From positions 1,178,001 through 1,242,000 of the forward strand of contig NC_009663.1 of the NCBI RefSeq assembly GCF_000010345.1: a stretch of 64,000 nucleotides of DNA. Direction: 5' to 3'. Positions 19,201 to 27,111 of this stretch are shown in pieces. Under the pieces are notes generated by a model. It was not told where the DNA came from, searched no databases, and saw nothing but the letters and a program-made list of their open reading frames with translations. The stretch comes from Sulfurovum sp. NBC37-1 (GTDB lineage Bacteria; Campylobacterota; Campylobacteria; Campylobacterales; Sulfurovaceae). How positions within the stretch are numbered: position 1 is the first letter of the stretch; each line of letters starts with the position of its first letter. The translations under genes were made by a program, and so were the position numbers.

Positions 19201-19706
19201 CTGTCCTGCAAAAGAGACTCAAAGAAAACAGAGTAGATGACCGCACCTGCCAAGATAGACACAATAGTTACAGACTGTACCAATGCATTGGCGGGCGCCA
19301 GGTTTTCATTGCCCGTCATCTCTTTGATAAGACCGTATTTGGCAGGGGAATAAATGGCTGACTGTGCCGCAAGTATAAATGTTAGTCCAAAGGCTGCCCA
19401 AAACCAACCCATATAATAAGAAAGAAGTATAAGCGTCGTGATGCCTATGGCAGCAGCAGAAGCATACTCTACAACCTTCACTTTCGGATATTTGTCAGAG
19501 ATGAACCCGGCAGGAGAGAAAAGAAAGATGAACGGCAGCAGGATAAGCGCGTTGACGATGGCAGTAAGGACGATGAGCTCTGAGCCGTCATAGGCTTTAA
19601 AAATGGTGTTTTGCAGGATGATCTTGTGTCCCAGATCCGTCATAGCATTGAGCAGGATGATAAATATGTAGGGAGTAAAACCCGAGATTTTAAATAGGTG
19701 TTTCAT
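16245..19706 (-). CDS. aas: Fused lysophospholipid transporter / acyltransferase / acyl-ACP synthetase (Aas-like)
   Basis: This 1153-residue protein joins three activities. Residues 1-410 form an MFS transporter with about 12 helices, like LplT. Residues 425-620 are a PlsC-type acyltransferase with NHVSFLD (HX4D) and FPEGHLSRNG. Residues 640-1150 are an AMP-forming acyl synthetase: P-loop LFSSGSEGTPKG, EGYGATETTP, and the C-terminal LPKLGTGKADFKG with the catalytic Lys. The set should take up lysophospholipid and re-acylate it at the inner membrane. In E. coli LplT and Aas are separate proteins. The ATG follows the merR stop codon immediately. Confidence 0.92.
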   Translation of the reverse strand: MKHLFKISGFTPYIFIILLNAMTDLGHKIILQNTIFKAYDGSELIVLTAIVNALILLPFIFLFSPAGFISDKYPKVKVVEYASAAAIGITTLILLSYYMGWFWAAFGLTFILAAQSAIYSPAKYGLIKEMTGNENLAPANALVQSVTIVSILAGAVIYSVFFESLLQDRSVIPSEILTYIAPVGYMLIGASILEYILARRLVKKVKPVAIDESMAFEPQAYKDLHYLKENLSIIRQNSAVWLSILGLSIIWGVSQVVLAIFGEYLKATLGVTDTVTAQGLLALSGLGMIAGSMVVGRVSRNYIETGIIPLGALGVTVMLFMMPTLSSLWTLGSALFLFGFSAGLFVVPLNAIIQFAAPSPILGKVLAGNNFMQNVSMFGFLILTALFGYFNLDAVGLFYIIATVSLLGMGYTFIKLPQSLVRYVVRMIIGFKYRLHVDGLRNIPADKGVLLLGNHVSFLDWAILQMAYPKQIRFVMERSYYDKWYLKPFLDFFGVIPISSRGSKGALALVTAALNRGETVALFPEGHLSRNGHLGTFQRGFEVAAKDAEDAVIIPFYLRGLWEDNFSYASNKMKRNTNKDISVTFGEELNVHSGASEVKKAVFDLSVKSWKTYTQTLPSLQKAWIRAAKEQGGKLCIADSTGVEVNGDRFVTGTLMIASALKPILKESQNIGLLLPTSVAGSMANMAILTLGKTIVNLNYSSGEASLLHALKIANITKVVASKQFVTKLKAKGFDLGEVLSKVEVIYLEDIKAKMGKVKGVFTLGLVKLLPACLLSLFYIKDADLEETAAILFSSGSEGTPKGIELSHKNMMGNIKQAITLINPKDDDVMLGTLPIFHSFGLTVTTLLPLIEGLPVVCHPDPTDGFGIGKMAAKYEATMLFATATFFRLYTRNKKLHPLMFKDLRMVIAGAEKLPQEIRDEFKKKFGHDIYEGYGATETTPVASINIPDVLMQDSWKPQIGHKIGTVGLPVPGSSFKIVDPESFEELPTGEEGMILIGGTQIMKGYIGDPEKTASVIKEIDGIRWYVTGDKGRIDEDGFLTIVDRYSRFAKVAGEMVSLGLVEFEIATVLGENDQIAVAALPDAKKGEKLVLLLEGEMEIETLKEKIKSLEMNPLFVPGEYYKVEELPKLGTGKADFKGAKSLAQKMSENRKG

Positions 19707-20369
19707 CTAACTCTCCTTTTTGATGATTTTTTTATGCGTCTCTACCGTGTGCATATTGAAGATATAGGGTTTGAGGGTCAAGACCAGATCAAAAAGCAGT
19801 TCATAGCGTTCATCATGTGACTTGCTATCATCCTTGAGAAGTTTTGAACCTATCTCATTTTCTTTTTTTGCAAGTACCTTTGCATCGGCCACATAGGCAT
19901 CTAGCAGAGAGCAGTCCAGGCCTAAAGCATATGCTCGCTGAAGCACCTTTGCGACTTCCACCTCTTTGGAGGAGAACCCTTTCGCCCGTTCGAACAGGTA
20001 CCCTTTCACCTGGTATGCCCTTAACGTCTCTTCATCCATATCCAATAGCGTCAAAAACTCTTCTTTGCTGTACCATTGGTTGTCTTTTGTGCCCGAGATA
20101 AGCTCCAACGAACGTACCATCATCTCAAAACTGCCATCAAAGTCAAATCTGTTGTCTTCAAATATACTTTTTATCTCAGAGATTGTGTAGGAGAAGTTGT
20201 GTTGGAGGTATTTGATAAATTTGAGTATCTGCACACAAGACTCATCATACAGATGTACATTGGGTTTGGGCCTTGAAGGCTCGGGAAGCAGTCCTTCTTT
20301 GACGTAGTAAAGTATCGTTGATTTGCTCACATCACTAAGAGCCATCAGTTCTTTCATTTTATATGCCAT
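19707..20369 (-). CDS. MerR-family regulator of the aas operon
   Basis: This 220-residue protein starts with a MerR winged helix (MKELMALSDVSKSTILYYVKEG). The long C-terminal part (75-220) is helical and not of the metal-binding MerR type; it has no conserved Cys set. A GTG one codon upstream is possible, but ATG 20369 has the better spaced AGGA. It directly precedes the aas-like gene, so it probably controls lysophospholipid recycling together with its own synthesis. A 27-bp dyad in the promoter is its likely operator. Confidence 0.88.
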   Translation of the reverse strand: MAYKMKELMALSDVSKSTILYYVKEGLLPEPSRPKPNVHLYDESCVQILKFIKYLQHNFSYTISEIKSIFEDNRFDFDGSFEMMVRSLELISGTKDNQWYSKEEFLTLLDMDEETLRAYQVKGYLFERAKGFSSKEVEVAKVLQRAYALGLDCSLLDAYVADAKVLAKKENEIGSKLLKDDSKSHDERYELLFDLVLTLKPYIFNMHTVETHKKIIKKES

Positions 20370-20396
20370 CACAAATCCTTTTTATTGACTTGTGAC

Positions 20397-20443
20397 AGTA
20401 TAGTCATTTTAATCTTAAAGTGTAAAGTGACACTCTACACTTT
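20397..20443 (-). promoter_or_regulatory. Promoter and 27-bp dyad operator of the merR-aas operon
   Basis: On the minus strand TTTACA (20426-20421) and TATACT (20402-20397) are 18 bases apart. A dyad with 13-bp arms, AAAGTGTAAAGTG and CACTCTACACTTT, spans 20417-20443 with one mismatch and a single central base. It overlaps the -35 element, so a bound protein would affect polymerase access. The MerR protein just downstream is the obvious candidate. Role inferred from position. Confidence 0.7.
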
Positions 20444-20479
20444 TAATATATTTCTACTTTTTTATGATAAGTCTTTCTT

Positions 20480-21412
20480 TCATACTCCAATTTTCGTAGC
20501 AGTCAAAAAGAGATAATGCTTCCCTGTAATGGTCACTCTGTATTTTTTCTGCTGAAGGTACTTCTTGGTGAACATCACATCGTTACAAAGCAGGCTCATC
20601 TCGTTCATGGCATAGTTAGGAGCCTTGGCACCGTAGATCATCTCTCCACCGATCCATCTGGAGTTGGGGAAGCCGAGAATCAGGGCCGAGTCCTCCTTCC
20701 TAATGTGGTTTTGGACCAGTTCCATGAAAAAAGGTTTGAAGTTGATGCCGGGGCTTTGCAGTGTGCCAATGCTGATGAGCAGATCGAATCTGCCCACATT
20801 CAAACTGTTCAGTTGATTGATATCTTCGGCATGGAACGTTACATTATTTTCGGGAAACTGCCTCTTTGCATATTCTATGGCTGTTTGACTGTGGTCGATG
20901 CCGACCAACTCCATATCCTGGTAGGTTTTGACATCTACCCGATTCCTGATAACATCAAATTCATCCCCACGGTTCACACCCAGGTCCAGGATGTGCTTTC
21001 TTTTTTCTATGTGTACATTGTTTAGCGCCTGTTGATAGTAGTAGAAAAAAGCCGGTTCCTCCATCTTGTGGATGGCGAAGAAGTCTGAAGCCACACCGTA
21101 TTTTTTTGCTTTTGGACCTGCCGTATCCAAGTGAAAAGAACTGTCTGTTCGCAGTTTTTGGTATGTCACTGTTATAAACGGGTAGCTGCCCTCTTTGGGC
21201 AGGAGTAGCCTGCACAATAGTAGTTCCGCCAGATCACTCCAGGCTTTAAGGCTGCGATAGATATATGTTTCGCCATCTATCTCTATGTGAGTGCCGGCAT
21301 ACCCTTCGGCAAGATCGGGGTTAAGTACAGAGAAGGAGACGCTGTCGTGCTGTGCTATCTCTTTTTGGAGCAAGGGAAGGATATCCTGCATGCTCTGTGT
21401 TGTAAATACCAT
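20480..21412 (-). CDS. SAM-dependent methyltransferase, 310 residues
   Basis: The C-terminal two thirds form a class I methyltransferase: ILDLGVNRGDEFDVI as motif I, MELVGIDHSQTAIEYAKRQF as motif II and FDLLISIGTLQSPG as motif IV. In motif I the usual GxGxG is altered to GVNRG, yet the strand-loop-helix pattern is clear. The N-terminal 110 residues are not recognised. The substrate is unknown. It is divergent from the BaiN-like gene at 21455 with only about 42 bases between starts, so the promoters overlap. Confidence 0.82.
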   Translation of the reverse strand: MVFTTQSMQDILPLLQKEIAQHDSVSFSVLNPDLAEGYAGTHIEIDGETYIYRSLKAWSDLAELLLCRLLLPKEGSYPFITVTYQKLRTDSSFHLDTAGPKAKKYGVASDFFAIHKMEEPAFFYYYQQALNNVHIEKRKHILDLGVNRGDEFDVIRNRVDVKTYQDMELVGIDHSQTAIEYAKRQFPENNVTFHAEDINQLNSLNVGRFDLLISIGTLQSPGINFKPFFMELVQNHIRKEDSALILGFPNSRWIGGEMIYGAKAPNYAMNEMSLLCNDVMFTKKYLQQKKYRVTITGKHYLFLTATKIGV

Positions 21413-21454
21413 ACCTGTATCTCTTTCTTTGTCATATTTTGATAGTATTCTATC

Positions 21455-22708
21455 ATGAAATGTACAGAAAAGAGGTATGACCTCATTGTCATTGGCTCCG
21501 GGGCAGCTGGGATGATGGTAGCCATTACTGCTGCACGTAAGGGTAAAAAAGTCCTACTGCTTGAAAAACTCTCCAAGATAGGTGCCAAACTGAAAGCGAC
21601 GGGCGGTGGACGCTGCAACCTGACTAACACTCTGGACAACGAGACCTTCATGTCACGTTTCGGTCGTGACGGAAAGTTCATGATGCCTGCCCTTGAAGCG
21701 TTTGACCACAAAGAACTGATGGCTTTCTTCAAAGAGATCGGTGTGGAAAGTCATGCCCCTGACGGCTACAGGGTCTTTCCTGTGACACACAGTTCATCAA
21801 CCATCATCAATGCCATGGAGAAGGAGATGCAGCGGTTGGGTGTAGAGGTGCGCTGTTCGCAGAAAGTGACGGGACTCTCACATGATGACAGCCAGGTTGC
21901 TGGCGTGGAGACCGAGACAGACAGTTTCGAGGCAGACCATATCGTGGTCGCAACCGGAGGTAAAGGCTATCCGGTACTGGGTGCAGAGGGTGACGGCTAC
22001 ATGCTTGCGAAATCCATCGGGCATACGGTCACCGAAGTGTATCCGGCCATGATGCCTCTGAAAACCAAGGAGAAATGGGTAGCCAACTGTACGGCCGACA
22101 CCATCGCAAAGGTCGTTATGACCGTTGATATGAAGAAATATAAAAAACTGAAAGCCCAGGGGGATCTCATCTTTACCAAAAGCGGTATCAGGGGTCCTGT
22201 CGTATTGGATTTTTCCCGCGAGATCACCCCGCTTTTAAGCAAATATGAGGAAGTGCCTGTTCTGATGAACTTGACCAAAGGGATGAATGAGGAACAGATT
22301 CGCAGTCATATCAAAAAGGAGTTAGAAAAAAAACCGCACAGAAACACTTTGGAGATTGTTTCCACCCTGCTTCCCGAATCTGTTAGTCGCGAACTCTGCA
22401 AACTCGCAGAAGCCGATACCAACACTGCGTTGGGAAAACTTAAAGGCCAGACACGGGACAGGCTCATCAGGCTTCTTGTCTCCACCCCGCTGACCGTCAA
22501 CGGCCATGACGGGTTCAAAATGGCGATGATCACACGCGGCGGCGTCTCGCTCAAAGAGATAGACCCCTATACGATGCAGAGCAGAAAAATGGACGGCCTG
22601 TACTTTTGTGGTGAGGTGATGAACCTGGACGGCCCCTGCGGGGGCTATAACCTGCAGTGGTCCTTTGCCAGCGGATATATGGCAGGTTTGCTTAAAGATT
22701 TTCGTTAA
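21455..22708 (+). CDS. HI0933/BaiN-like NAD(P)/FAD-dependent oxidoreductase
   Basis: This 417-residue flavoprotein begins with a Rossmann FAD site (IVIGSGAAGMMVAITAARKG) and has the family signatures GGGRCNLTNT (near 50) and CGEVMNLDGPCGGYNLQWSF near the C-terminus. These proteins are widespread and mostly of unknown substrate; some act on bile acid intermediates. The start at 21455 is the ATG just upstream of the FAD motif. It overlaps the convergent small gene at 22692 by 17 bases. Confidence 0.92.
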   Translation: MKCTEKRYDLIVIGSGAAGMMVAITAARKGKKVLLLEKLSKIGAKLKATGGGRCNLTNTLDNETFMSRFGRDGKFMMPALEAFDHKELMAFFKEIGVESHAPDGYRVFPVTHSSSTIINAMEKEMQRLGVEVRCSQKVTGLSHDDSQVAGVETETDSFEADHIVVATGGKGYPVLGAEGDGYMLAKSIGHTVTEVYPAMMPLKTKEKWVANCTADTIAKVVMTVDMKKYKKLKAQGDLIFTKSGIRGPVVLDFSREITPLLSKYEEVPVLMNLTKGMNEEQIRSHIKKELEKKPHRNTLEIVSTLLPESVSRELCKLAEADTNTALGKLKGQTRDRLIRLLVSTPLTVNGHDGFKMAMITRGGVSLKEIDPYTMQSRKMDGLYFCGEVMNLDGPCGGYNLQWSFASGYMAGLLKDFR

Positions 22709-22955
22709 GGTCTTTTGCTTCTTGCCACTTTTCATCTGCAAGAATCCGGCACTTTTTAAGGGTTGCGGGATCAGCTTCTTCGGCTGTTTTGAACCCCTTT
22801 TCGTGCAGACAGTCTCGCATGGTATCAGCTTTCAGCTTCTGCCCTATATGGGTTATCTCCTCTTTTCTAAAGTTGTCTTTCTTCACTGCAAGATACCAGA
22901 TGGTCCCCAGCGCTATGATGGTGATGAGCAGCAGGAATTTATACAGTTTTGTCAT
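22692..22955 (-). CDS. Small membrane-anchored protein
   Basis: This 87-residue protein has one N-terminal hydrophobic helix (residues 5-22, LYKFLLLITIIALGTIWYLA) followed by a charged helical domain with two cysteines (about 49 and 69) that may form a disulfide outside the membrane. No family is recognised. Its 3' end overlaps the BaiN-like gene. A 268-bp repeat lies just upstream of it. Confidence 0.65.
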   Translation of the reverse strand: MTKLYKFLLLITIIALGTIWYLAVKKDNFRKEEITHIGQKLKADTMRDCLHEKGFKTAEEADPATLKKCRILADEKWQEAKDLNENL

Positions 22956-22970
22956 ATGGCACCTTTGTAA

Positions 22971-23238
22971 AGGGCACCTCTAATAACCCTAAATACTCAT
23001 AATGGGTTTTGCAAATGTGAGATTTTGCAAGAGGCTTTCAAGTCCTAGCCAAAGCTAAGACGAAGTAAGTATCTTGTGAAAGATTACGTTTGCAAAGCCC
23101 ACCCTGTGGGCATCACTAGCTTTTGCCTATGCGTCGTTACTCTTTTTCGACTTAGCTACGGCTAGGCCTTTAAAAGAGTGCCTAGCCTAGACAAAAGCTA
23201 GAGATGTTATGAGCATCTAGGGTTATTAGAGGTGCCCT
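22971..23238. repeat. 268-bp palindromic element with perfect 21-bp terminal inverted repeats
   Basis: The ends AGGGCACCTCTAATAACCCTA (22971-22991) and its exact complement (23218-23238) bound a non-coding stretch. The symmetry continues inward with mismatches (CTCATAA in both arms). Two inner hairpins are visible: GGGTTTTGCAAA with TTTGCAAAGCCC, and CACTAGCTTTTGCCTA with its near-complement before 23205; CCTAGCC-AAGCTAAG also recurs inverted. It looks like a non-autonomous, MITE-like or structured repeat. A shorter relative lies at 3286 and single ends at 23312 and 49232. Confidence 0.85.
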
Positions 23239-23311
23239 AAAGTTAATTTTGTAGGAAAACTATAGCCAATTTTTCTACTTATTTTCATAAAAAATCAAAT
23301 GATTCTTCAAA

Positions 23312-23330
23312 TAGGCACATCTAATACTAT
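23312..23330 (+). repeat. Degenerate solo end of the AGGGCACCTCTAATAA family
   Basis: TAGGCACATCTAATACTAT resembles the terminal sequence of the 268-bp element, with a few changes and no matching second arm. It lies about 45 bases before the SulP start. It could be chance given its short length. Confidence 0.35.
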
Positions 23331-23372
23331 TATGCTAAAATTCCACACTTTTATTTTATGTAAGGATTTGAT

Positions 23373-24956
23373 GTGTTCAACATTCAAAACTACTCAAAAC
23401 AGAATATCAAAAATGATATTCTTTCCGGTGCGCTTGTATCTGTAGCATTGGTTCCCGAAGCGATCGCCTTCTCGTTCATTGCCGGTGTCTCTCCGGTGGT
23501 CGGCCTTTACGGAGCCTTCATCATCGGGCTCATTACAGCGCTCATTGGCGGTAAACCCGGTATGATCTCTGGTGCTACGGGTTCTGTGGCCGTGGTATTT
23601 GTCTCACTCGGCCTTTCGGTCAAATATATGTACCCGGAACTCGATGCGGAAGCACTTTCTATGATGGTATTGCATTACATACTGGTCACCTCCATTATTG
23701 CAGGACTTATACAGGTAGCCATTGGTCTGTTGAGAATGGGTAAGTTCATTCGTCTCGTACCCCAGCCTGCCCTTTTTGGTTTCGTGAACGGTCTGGCCAT
23801 AGTCATCGCACTGGCACAGCTTCCTTTCCTTGCTCCAGCTAATATAGGTCAGTACAGTTCCTGGATTGACATTATCAAAGCCAGTCTCTCCGAGAACTAC
23901 ATCATGTACATTATCATCATCATTACTATGGCGACCATGCAGTACCTGCCAAAAGTAAGTAAAGCCGTACCTGCAGGCCTTGTGGCGATCATTGTGGTCA
24001 CACTTGTAGTCTACTTTGGGCATATCGATACCAGGACCGTAGGTGACCTTGCAGATCTTTCCAATGTCTCTTTCCCTCATTTTGCCATGCCGGACTGGTC
24101 ATTGCTTTTCAGCTTGGAATCACTGAAGATCATTCTTCCAACTGCGGTTATCGTTGCGCTGGTTGGTCTCATCGAGTCCCTTCTTACCCTCTCCGTTCTG
24201 GATGAAATGGGAGGGAAAAGAGGCTCCGGGAACAAAGAGTGTGTCGCATTGGGTGTCGGAAACGCTACGTCAGGACTCTTTGGCGGTATGGCAGGTTGTG
24301 CGATGATCGGACAGTCCGTTATCAACTTCACGTCAGGCGGTCTTGGGAGACTTTCCTCCTTTACTGCAGCAACTCTGCTGATCATTCTTGTAGTAAGTTT
24401 CTCGGATGTGATCGCTGCCATTCCTATGGCTGTCCTTGTCGGGATCATGTTCATGGTGAGTATCGGTACATTCGAGTTCTCCTCGATTAAACGTATCAGC
24501 CACATGCCAAAGTCCGATGCCTTCGTGCTTGTGATTGTGACCATCATCACCATCTTCTTTGACCTGGCCGTTGCAGTCATTGCCGGTATCATTATTTCCG
24601 CGCTTGTCTTTGCCTGGAAACATGCAAAGATCTTTTCCCATACTAAAATGGAAGGGGATAAAAAGATCTATGAACTTGACGGCCCGCTTTTCTTCGGTTC
24701 GGTCACTTCATTCAATGAACAGTTCGATGTTGAAAATGACCCTGAAGAAGTGGTCATCGACTTCAAAAAGGCACGGGTCATGGATTCTTCAGGAGCCGAA
24801 GCCATTGATGCACTGACAGAGAAGTACAGAAAAGCCGGCAAGAAGCTCACGCTCAGACACCTTTCCGAAGACTGTAAAAAGATGCTGCGAACAGCCGGAC
24901 CGTTCTGCACCTATGAAGAAGATGACCCGACCTACAAGGTTGCACACGACGTTTAA
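23373..24956 (+). CDS. SulP-family anion transporter with STAS domain
   Basis: This 527-residue inner-membrane protein has a SulP transport core of 12-14 helices (residues 15-410), beginning with NDILSGALVSVALVPEAIAFSF, and a C-terminal STAS domain (about 430-520) with VMDSSGAEAIDAL. Members carry sulfate, bicarbonate or other anions with protons or sodium. A bicarbonate role is tempting because a periplasmic carbonic anhydrase is encoded 800 bases downstream, but that is inference. The start is GTG 23373 with AAGGA 6 bases upstream; the ATG two bases earlier is in another frame. Confidence 0.92.
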   Translation: MFNIQNYSKQNIKNDILSGALVSVALVPEAIAFSFIAGVSPVVGLYGAFIIGLITALIGGKPGMISGATGSVAVVFVSLGLSVKYMYPELDAEALSMMVLHYILVTSIIAGLIQVAIGLLRMGKFIRLVPQPALFGFVNGLAIVIALAQLPFLAPANIGQYSSWIDIIKASLSENYIMYIIIIITMATMQYLPKVSKAVPAGLVAIIVVTLVVYFGHIDTRTVGDLADLSNVSFPHFAMPDWSLLFSLESLKIILPTAVIVALVGLIESLLTLSVLDEMGGKRGSGNKECVALGVGNATSGLFGGMAGCAMIGQSVINFTSGGLGRLSSFTAATLLIILVVSFSDVIAAIPMAVLVGIMFMVSIGTFEFSSIKRISHMPKSDAFVLVIVTIITIFFDLAVAVIAGIIISALVFAWKHAKIFSHTKMEGDKKIYELDGPLFFGSVTSFNEQFDVENDPEEVVIDFKKARVMDSSGAEAIDALTEKYRKAGKKLTLRHLSEDCKKMLRTAGPFCTYEEDDPTYKVAHDV

Positions 24957-25054
24957 CCTTCTTTGGGTACGCCATAAGCGTACTCACTTTCTATTTACAA
25001 AATTCTTTATTTTTATGCTACTATATAAGTAATAAATATTATATGGAGCATATT

Positions 25055-25741
25055 ATGAGATTTTTTCCCTTACTTCTACCTCTTTTTGCCGCTACGTCCC
25101 TCTTTGCTCTTGTGCAGAGTATTGAACATCGTGGCGTCAAGGTAACGACCACTCTGCCAGACAAGAAAAAGATAACCTACCATGTAAAACGAAAGATACC
25201 AGACATCTGCAAAAAAGTGCCTATTAACAATGAGATGCTTTGGACGGGGAATTTTGCCAACCCCAAAGTTCCTACTGTCTGCAAATCAACCTTTGTACAC
25301 ACCAAAGGGAAACTGCTGCCGATGCATCTGGAGGAAGGACTGGAGACCTTTGGTGAGCTGGAAGTCCTCATCTTTCTAAAAGAGATGCAAAAAGACAAAA
25401 ATATGCTGCTCCTAGACAGTCGTACGAAACCCTGGTTCGACTATATGACGATACCGGGGGCGGTCAATATGCCGTTTATCTATTTCAAAAAACATAAGGA
25501 GTATGAGTTTCATTTTGAATACGCACTAAAATATCTTGGAGTGAAAAAAGATGCGAATGGAGAATATGATTTTACTGAAGCCAAAACCCTGCTGCTTTTT
25601 TGTAACGGTCCCTGGTGTACCCAGTCCCCCGAAATGATCTTTGCTCTGCTGAAGATAGGCTATCCGGCAGAAAAGTTGAAGTGGTACCGCGGTGGTATGC
25701 AGGACTGGCTGGGTGCGGGAATGACCTCTACCCGCAAGTAG
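25055..25741 (+). CDS. Exported rhodanese-domain protein
   Basis: This 228-residue protein has a signal peptide (MRFFPLLLPLFAATSLFA). Residues about 105-225 form a rhodanese domain: LLLDSRTKPWFDYMTIPGAVNMP, then the active loop LLFCNGPWCTQSPEM whose first Cys is the probable persulfide carrier, and WYRGGMQDWLGAG at the end. A second Cys in the loop is unusual but seen in periplasmic rhodaneses. Sulfur handling in the periplasm would suit a sulfur-oxidising lineage. ATG 25055 is chosen because TGGAG lies 7 bases ahead; an in-frame ATG at 25043 overlaps that site. Confidence 0.87.
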   Translation: MRFFPLLLPLFAATSLFALVQSIEHRGVKVTTTLPDKKKITYHVKRKIPDICKKVPINNEMLWTGNFANPKVPTVCKSTFVHTKGKLLPMHLEEGLETFGELEVLIFLKEMQKDKNMLLLDSRTKPWFDYMTIPGAVNMPFIYFKKHKEYEFHFEYALKYLGVKKDANGEYDFTEAKTLLLFCNGPWCTQSPEMIFALLKIGYPAEKLKWYRGGMQDWLGAGMTSTRK

Positions 25742-25760
25742 AGATCTATTTGGGATAGGC

Positions 25761-26507
25761 TTATTCTTCTACAACAACCCTTGCATCAAGCGGTTGAATC
25801 GGTCTGTTGTTCGGGTGATGCATCACATGCTCGAATGCTTCAACCTGTTTTTTTGAGATCGTTAGTGGTTTTTCAAGTACGAACCATCTCACTCCTTCAG
25901 TACACGGAGGTGTTGTCAGAGAACCGTTAAATCTGTAATAGTGCTGTTTTTCAGGAATGAGGTTCGCAGCAATATCGGCTATTTTTAAGTCATTCTTCTC
26001 TCCCGCTTTTTGTGGCATCTTTGCCCAGATCTTTGCAAGGTCCTTGTTTTCGGCTCCCTCTTCGAACATGACTGCAACTACAGCGATGTCCCCGTCTTTG
26101 TCAAGGTGTACAAAGTGTGCTTCGAGCGGGAATGCTTTCCCGTTGATGCGGTTCTCACTTGGTGAATGGAAGTGGAACTGCTTGAGTTCAAAAGTGTCTC
26201 CGTCAACCACAAGCTTGTCTCCGGCTTCTACATTGACCTGAATGGTATGGCCGTTGTTGACCACCTCTTTGGAACCTTTTTTATAGTCAAGGTTCAACGG
26301 TGCATGGTTGGGATCGGAGATTGAGTGTGTGATATTAATAGGCGACTGGTTCAATCCTTCGCTGCACATATGGTATTTTTCTGAAAGATGCCCCCATGTT
26401 TCAGGTGTATTGTGACCTGTGTATCCCCATTTTGCTCCATGCCCGCTTGCGTATGAAGCTGATCCCATAAGTGCTACAGCTGCAAGTAGTGAGAGTGTTT
26501 TTTTCAT
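25761..26507 (-). CDS. Periplasmic alpha-carbonic anhydrase
   Basis: This 248-residue enzyme interconverts CO2 and bicarbonate in the periplasm. It has a signal peptide (MKKTLSLLAAVALMGSASYA), the entry motif WGYTGHNTPETWG, the zinc histidines in QFHFHSPSEN and EAHFVHLD, and the substrate-pocket LTTPPCTEGVRW. Cys in HMCSEG and Cys in PPCTEG should form the conserved disulfide. Length is normal. It is convergent with the rhodanese gene, 19 bases apart. It may supply bicarbonate to the nearby SulP transporter. Confidence 0.95.
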   Translation of the reverse strand: MKKTLSLLAAVALMGSASYASGHGAKWGYTGHNTPETWGHLSEKYHMCSEGLNQSPINITHSISDPNHAPLNLDYKKGSKEVVNNGHTIQVNVEAGDKLVVDGDTFELKQFHFHSPSENRINGKAFPLEAHFVHLDKDGDIAVVAVMFEEGAENKDLAKIWAKMPQKAGEKNDLKIADIAANLIPEKQHYYRFNGSLTTPPCTEGVRWFVLEKPLTISKKQVEAFEHVMHHPNNRPIQPLDARVVVEE

Positions 26508-26673
26508 TCTTGATCCTTTTGTTTGGTTTGTTTTATAAGTATAGACCCATTCGGGTTAAAAAGTATCAAAAAATTCCCACAAGGCTGGGAAATATCATGA
26601 AAAATAATCAGATGTTTAATATAGGTCAAAAATATTGTTTATCTTTGACAGTAGAATTGAAGCTCAAATATCT

Positions 26674-26889
26674 TCAGCTGACGAACATCCATACGATCAA
26701 AATGAGGAATGGCAGGAATGCAAGTGCATAGACTGTTTTTTGTGTCCTGACAGCCTTGTAGATACCCCAGAAAAACAGGACAATGCTCAAGAGCGCTCCA
26801 CCAACGATCACCGATGAAGGTACAGGAAGTTTCTCTCCGGCAAAAAGAAACAGTGTCGTAATATTTAGAAGGAGCAGTAATCTGATCAT
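26674..26889 (-). CDS. Small two-helix membrane protein
   Basis: This 71-residue protein has a signal-like N-terminal segment (MIRLLLLLNITTLFLFA) and two hydrophobic helices (about 26-45 and 52-70) with a short basic turn. No family is recognised. Its start overlaps the stop of the 69-residue gene upstream by 4 bases (ATGA), showing translational coupling in the mogA operon. Confidence 0.7.
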   Translation of the reverse strand: MIRLLLLLNITTLFLFAGEKLPVPSSVIVGGALLSIVLFFWGIYKAVRTQKTVYALAFLPFLILIVWMFVS

Positions 26890-27095
26890 TTTTCCATATC
26901 CTCCCTGTTGAGCCTGTCCACCATCTTGATACTGTCAAGCGCATTGACAAGTATCTGTTTGGTCGATGCAAGCGGTTTCATACGGAGATTGGTATTCTGC
27001 TTGTCTATCGTCTCATCTGTCACGATCTCCATAACCTCTTTTTCAAGTTCTGCAATGATCTCGTTGATCTTTTCTTCGATAAATTCAATATTCAT
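26886..27095 (-). CDS. Small charged helical protein downstream of mogA
   Basis: This 69-residue soluble protein starts MNIEFIEEKINEIIAELEKE and is largely acidic coiled helix. A longer reading frame extends upstream into mogA but the ATG at 27095 is the sensible start, 16 bases after the mogA stop. No family recognised. It sits between mogA and a two-helix membrane protein in one operon. Confidence 0.7.
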   Translation of the reverse strand: MNIEFIEEKINEIIAELEKEVMEIVTDETIDKQNTNLRMKPLASTKQILVNALDSIKMVDRLNREDMEK

Positions 27096-27111
27096 ATTGT
27101 TTAGTATGTTC

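Noticed and set aside
24967-24983. GTACGC-CATAA-GCGTAC hairpin after the SulP gene
   Set aside because: Six-bp stem with no U-tract; too weak to call as a terminator.
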